DNA of 64,000 nucleotides from Streptococcus gordonii (GTDB lineage Bacteria > Bacillota > Bacilli > Lactobacillales > Streptococcaceae): contig NZ_LQWV01000040.1 in NCBI RefSeq assembly GCF_001553855.1, positions 124,001-188,000 on the forward strand, in the 5' to 3' direction. Under the pieces are notes generated by a model. That model did no database searches. It was not told the origin of the DNA and saw only the letters and a list, made by a program, of their open reading frames with translations. Of the stretch, positions 62,687 to 64,000 are shown in pieces (position 1 is the first letter of the stretch; each line of letters opens with the position of its first letter). Position numbers and translations under genes: made by a program.

Positions 62687-64000
62687 TTAGGATTCTAGAT
62701 CTTGTAAAACCTTTTCCAGTCTTGAAATAGCTCCAACTGGTAGGGCAGTCTGAGGATACTTTTGGTTAAAGGCCAACAAGAAGTTTAGCCGAATCTGCAT
62801 TCTTTCTCGAATCAATTTCTTGTAAGCTTTATCAAAATTAGGAAGGGGATATCCCTCGTATTCGAGATAATCAAAACCTACTATCGGGCCAAAGGGTTTG
62901 AAATCTGCTGTCCCATCCACTACCTGCTCAATGACATCTAAAGATATTTCCTTTGAGACAGTCTTCCCCATATAAGATCCAGTATTGATAATATAACAGG
63001 ATACTCCCGACTCAAATAAGCGACAGAATTTTCGGTAGTCTTCTACCAAAGGATAGACACGAAAAGGATTTGCATAAGGTTCAATCACCAACTCATCATG
63101 TAAACCTAGAACATTTTCTGCATTGGAGCGTTTGGTCATCAAGGTACAACCCATCGTGGAGGCCATCAAAGGATCGTGAATTCTGACTAGAGGTGGTAGA
63201 GAGTCATCTTTCATAATCCAGAAAATAGCATTGATAGCTTCGTCAATTCGATCCACTCGATTTGGAGTCGAAAAGCGAGACTTGACCGTTCGACCATTTC
63301 CATTACGGATATCTTCAGTAACTAACACCTTTCTCCCATTTTCGTCTAAGGTCACTCCGCAGTTTTGCACAGTGATAAAGAAATCTTGTTCCCTATGTCC
63401 AGTCGGATAGTCACTCGTCTTATCAAAATAGGATGGTTCTAAAGCAATAGAAGATCCGTCCTTGATAGAGATAATAAAAGCATCATCATGGAGAACCTTG
63501 ATGTCATATTTTTGACCATGTTTGGCGTGCGTAAGAGTGGATTTTCCAGAACCAGATAGACCAAAAAATGAAGCAACAAAATCTTTCTTATCATTATTTT
63601 GCTTAAATATTTTCAGACCACCGTGACAAGCTACGTAGCCATTTCTAGCAGCAGTTGCCCAGGCCAAAGTCAGAGTGGCTTTTTTCAATTCTCCAAAATA
63701 ATTCAAACCTAAAATAACTGCACAGTTGTGATTAGTATCAAAGTAAACAAGACCATCTGGATATTCTGGATGCTTCCACTTGGGATCAAAAAAGACAAAG
63801 ATATCATTTTCCTCATATTTTTTTGAAATTCTCAGACGGTTCTTAAATTCTTCATCTAAAATTTGGAAATTTAGTAGCCATGAATAGAGATTGTTTATTT
63901 CTTCTTTAGGAACCATGAGGTGGGCACAGACCATAAAGTCTTCATCCAGCCCAACAACAGCATCCGCTTTGTAAAAATCTCTATGATGAGCTTGGTAAAT
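62687..64000 (-). CDS. pckA: ATP-type phosphoenolpyruvate carboxykinase, 5' end outside the window
   Basis: At least 437 codons are open to the window edge; a methionine at 63934 is internal because the frame continues (YQAHHRDFYKADAVVGLDED) past 64000. The kinase-1 P loop is FFGLSGSGKSTLTH, with a kinase-2-like HDDAF after it, and DYPTGHREQDF and RIHDPLMASTMG are later blocks. The enzyme interconverts oxaloacetate and PEP with ATP. The N-terminal ~100 residues are missing. The sequence belongs to a divergent branch of the ATP-type family. Confidence 0.8.
   Translation of the reverse strand: MYQAHHRDFYKADAVVGLDEDFMVCAHLMVPKEEINNLYSWLLNFQILDEEFKNRLRISKKYEENDIFVFFDPKWKHPEYPDGLVYFDTNHNCAVILGLNYFGELKKATLTLAWATAARNGYVACHGGLKIFKQNNDKKDFVASFFGLSGSGKSTLTHAKHGQKYDIKVLHDDAFIISIKDGSSIALEPSYFDKTSDYPTGHREQDFFITVQNCGVTLDENGRKVLVTEDIRNGNGRTVKSRFSTPNRVDRIDEAINAIFWIMKDDSLPPLVRIHDPLMASTMGCTLMTKRSNAENVLGLHDELVIEPYANPFRVYPLVEDYRKFCRLFESGVSCYIINTGSYMGKTVSKEISLDVIEQVVDGTADFKPFGPIVGFDYLEYEGYPLPNFDKAYKKLIRERMQIRLNFLLAFNQKYPQTALPVGAISRLEKVLQDLES

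Noticed and set aside
1..64000. CRISPR array, tRNA, rRNA, prophage or complete insertion sequence
   Set aside because: None was seen on either strand: no regularly spaced repeats, no tRNA cloverleaf candidate, no integrase or transposase frame.

Overview
The window is a 64 kb piece of a low-GC Firmicutes chromosome, almost certainly an oral Streptococcus of the mitis/sanguinis group. The evidence is the gene content and order (comEC-comEA behind a cin-box, murM-murN, upp-clpP-ylbG-livJHMGF, a L-lysine-type murE, an LPXTG cell-wall nuclease like SWAN of S. sanguinis), SD-type ribosome sites and streptococcal regulatory boxes (cin-box, CodY, CtsR, MET-box). A complete aconitase, citrate synthase and isocitrate dehydrogenase operon is present, as in S. 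mutans and unlike S. pneumoniae. The species cannot be fixed from the sequence alone (S. sanguinis, S. gordonii and S. cristatus are the obvious candidates).

Layout. 0-6 kb, minus strand: sodA, holA, the DNA-uptake pair comEC/comEA, a small membrane protein and plsC. 6-10 kb, plus strand: a P-type ATPase of the Exp7 type, a TrmN6-like methyltransferase and a GIY-YIG protein. 10-13 kb: a lone DeoR-type regulator, the RNA helicase cshA with a structured leader, and a small membrane protein under a Fur-family-like operator. 13-18 kb: icd, citZ, acnA. 18-23 kb: corA, an AT-rich accessory patch (CPBP membrane protease, methyltransferase remnant, inverted repeats) and prfC. 23-26 kb: the calcium/manganese pump caxP behind a yybP-ykoY riboswitch. 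26-31 kb, plus strand: an HD hydrolase, a Cof phosphatase and the peptidoglycan-branching enzymes murM and murN. 31-38.7 kb, minus strand: a CBS protein, the branched-chain amino-acid ABC transporter livJHMGF under a CodY box, ylbG, clpP under a CtsR box, and upp. 38.7-42 kb: mgtA with an M-box Mg2+ riboswitch and a separate leader-peptide ORF. 42-48 kb: two PLP trans-sulfuration/C-S lyase genes behind a MET-box, the MurJ-type flippase, and murE. 48-51 kb: two hypothetical proteins, ppaC and pflA. 51-56 kb: two LPXTG surface proteins (a pilin-like adhesin and the DNase). 56-61 kb: the trehalose PTS operon with divergent treR. 61-64 kb: a CBS/CorC membrane protein and a 5'-truncated ATP-type PEP carboxykinase.

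Themes. Cation homeostasis is heavily represented: three P-type ATPases, CorA, a CorC/CNNM protein, a Mn2+ riboswitch and a Mg2+ riboswitch. Carbon and nitrogen metabolism also fit together: citrate synthase to isocitrate dehydrogenase makes 2-oxoglutarate for glutamate, PEP carboxykinase joins oxaloacetate to PEP, and CodY, MET-box and cre-like sites tie amino-acid and sugar genes to nutrient state.

The most interesting observations are: (1) mgtA carries, downstream of its M-box terminator, a well-formed 23-codon ORF with an acidic/proline/histidine-rich start that looks like an Mg2+-responsive leader peptide; (2) four plus-strand genes, including murE, have promoters that place the predicted transcription start on the A of the start codon (leaderless mRNAs); (3) the trehalose EIIBCA protein is split by a frameshift exactly at an A AAA AAT heptamer; (4) a perfect 7-1-7 palindrome sits on the promoter of an unknown membrane protein; (5) cshA has a long leader with an early strong terminator that may release a ~60-nt RNA. 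Most genes are ordinary core genes.
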